Below, in pieces: positions 5,182 through 5,395 of a stretch of 5,395 nucleotides of DNA. The position numbers were made by a program, and so were the translations under genes. Source of the stretch: Candidatus Latescibacterota bacterium (GTDB taxonomy: Bacteria; Latescibacterota; MVCY01); assembly GCA_030669445.1 (NCBI GenBank), contig DAOVDP010000093.1, forward strand, positions 1 through 5,395, in the 5' to 3' direction. The notes below the pieces were generated by a model. It was not told the DNA's origin and did not search any database. It saw only the letters and a list, made by a program, of their open reading frames with translations. Positions within the stretch are counted from its first letter, which is position 1; each line of letters starts with the position of its first letter.

Positions 5182-5384
5182 TTATCAACAGAAATTAACA
5201 GGAAGACAGTAAGGAGAAATACTCGATTTAAATCTGACAAGAACCAAAGCCACTCTTTTCTCCAAAGAGAGAAAATGTGAATAACCTCTTTAAAATGTGG
5301 ATAACTTCCGCGGCGGCACAAGATAACTACTTGTTATTTCTGTTAATAGAAATCACAATAACCAGAGCCCTTTTTTGTGGAAAA
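5182..5384. other. DnaA-box cluster, candidate replication origin (oriC) or DnaA-controlled region
   Basis: Four DnaA-type 9-mers lie in a gene-free stretch: TTATCAACA at 5182-5190 (plus), and on the minus strand TTATTCACA (5276-5284), the perfect consensus TTATCCACA (5296-5304) and TTTTCCACA (5376-5384). The last three share orientation and start 20 and 80 bases apart. Between them sit a GC-rich block (CCGCGGCGGC, 5308-5317) and an AT-rich stretch (about 5322-5365) with an ATTTCT/AGAAAT palindrome (5336-5341, 5348-5353), a possible unwinding element. No gene is seen from 5152 to the right edge. dnaA or dnaN next door would confirm an origin; the cluster continues to the window edge and may be cut. 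Confidence 0.6.
5256..5275. other. Hairpin abutting a DnaA box
   Basis: TTTTCTC (5256-5262) and GAGAAAA (5269-5275) form a perfect 7-bp stem with a 6-base loop, ending one base before the DnaA box at 5276. In a plus-strand transcript it has no following U-run, so a terminator is unlikely. It may be part of the origin architecture. Confidence 0.4.
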
Positions 5385-5395
5385 CCTACTCAAAT

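Noticed and set aside
1..5395. CRISPR arrays, tRNA or rRNA genes
   Set aside because: No regularly spaced direct repeats and no cloverleaf or rRNA-like sequence seen on either strand.

Overview
This is bacterial DNA: strong AGGAGG-type ribosome binding sites, a consensus bacterial promoter, DnaA boxes, and bacterial housekeeping genes (tmk, rsmI). Every gene I support reads on the minus strand, so the order of transcription runs from the right edge to the left. The lineage is not resolved. The combination of soluble inositol-phosphate synthase, a CDP-alcohol phosphatidyltransferase and an integron-type integrase fits an uncultured or environmental bacterium that makes inositol phospholipids; I would not name a phylum.

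Right edge (about 5152-5395): no gene. It holds one perfect and three near-consensus DnaA boxes, AT-rich palindromic sequence and a short hairpin, so it is a candidate replication origin or DnaA-controlled promoter region. A good -35/-10 pair at 5123-5151 drives rsmI (4366-5079), whose stop codon touches the Shine-Dalgarno of a phosphatidylinositol-phosphate-synthase-like CDP-alcohol phosphatidyltransferase (3684-4349).

Middle (about 1926-3677): what looks like a decayed integron. An integron-integrase catalytic domain (2982-3677) lacks its N-terminal domain and begins two codons after the phosphatidyltransferase stop, in the same frame. Next come a non-coding stretch with a large imperfect palindrome and integron-type core sites, a UPF0175 antitoxin / DUF3368 PIN toxin pair (2441-2668, 1978-2448), and an attC-like 58-bp element overlapping the toxin stop. 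The layout suggests a toxin-antitoxin gene cassette held beside an integrase that points the same way as the cassette, the reverse of the usual arrangement.

Left (1-1821): inositol-3-phosphate synthase (715-1821), a structured 200-base leader, then the 5' part of thymidylate kinase (1-515, running off the window). The leader can form a 16-bp closing stem around three hairpins, and one strand of that stem can instead pair with the tmk ribosome binding site. This riboswitch-like arrangement is the least expected signal in the window.

Functionally, inositol-3-phosphate synthase makes the likely acceptor for the phosphatidyltransferase. The two genes flank the integron remnant, which may have been inserted into an inositol-lipid operon.
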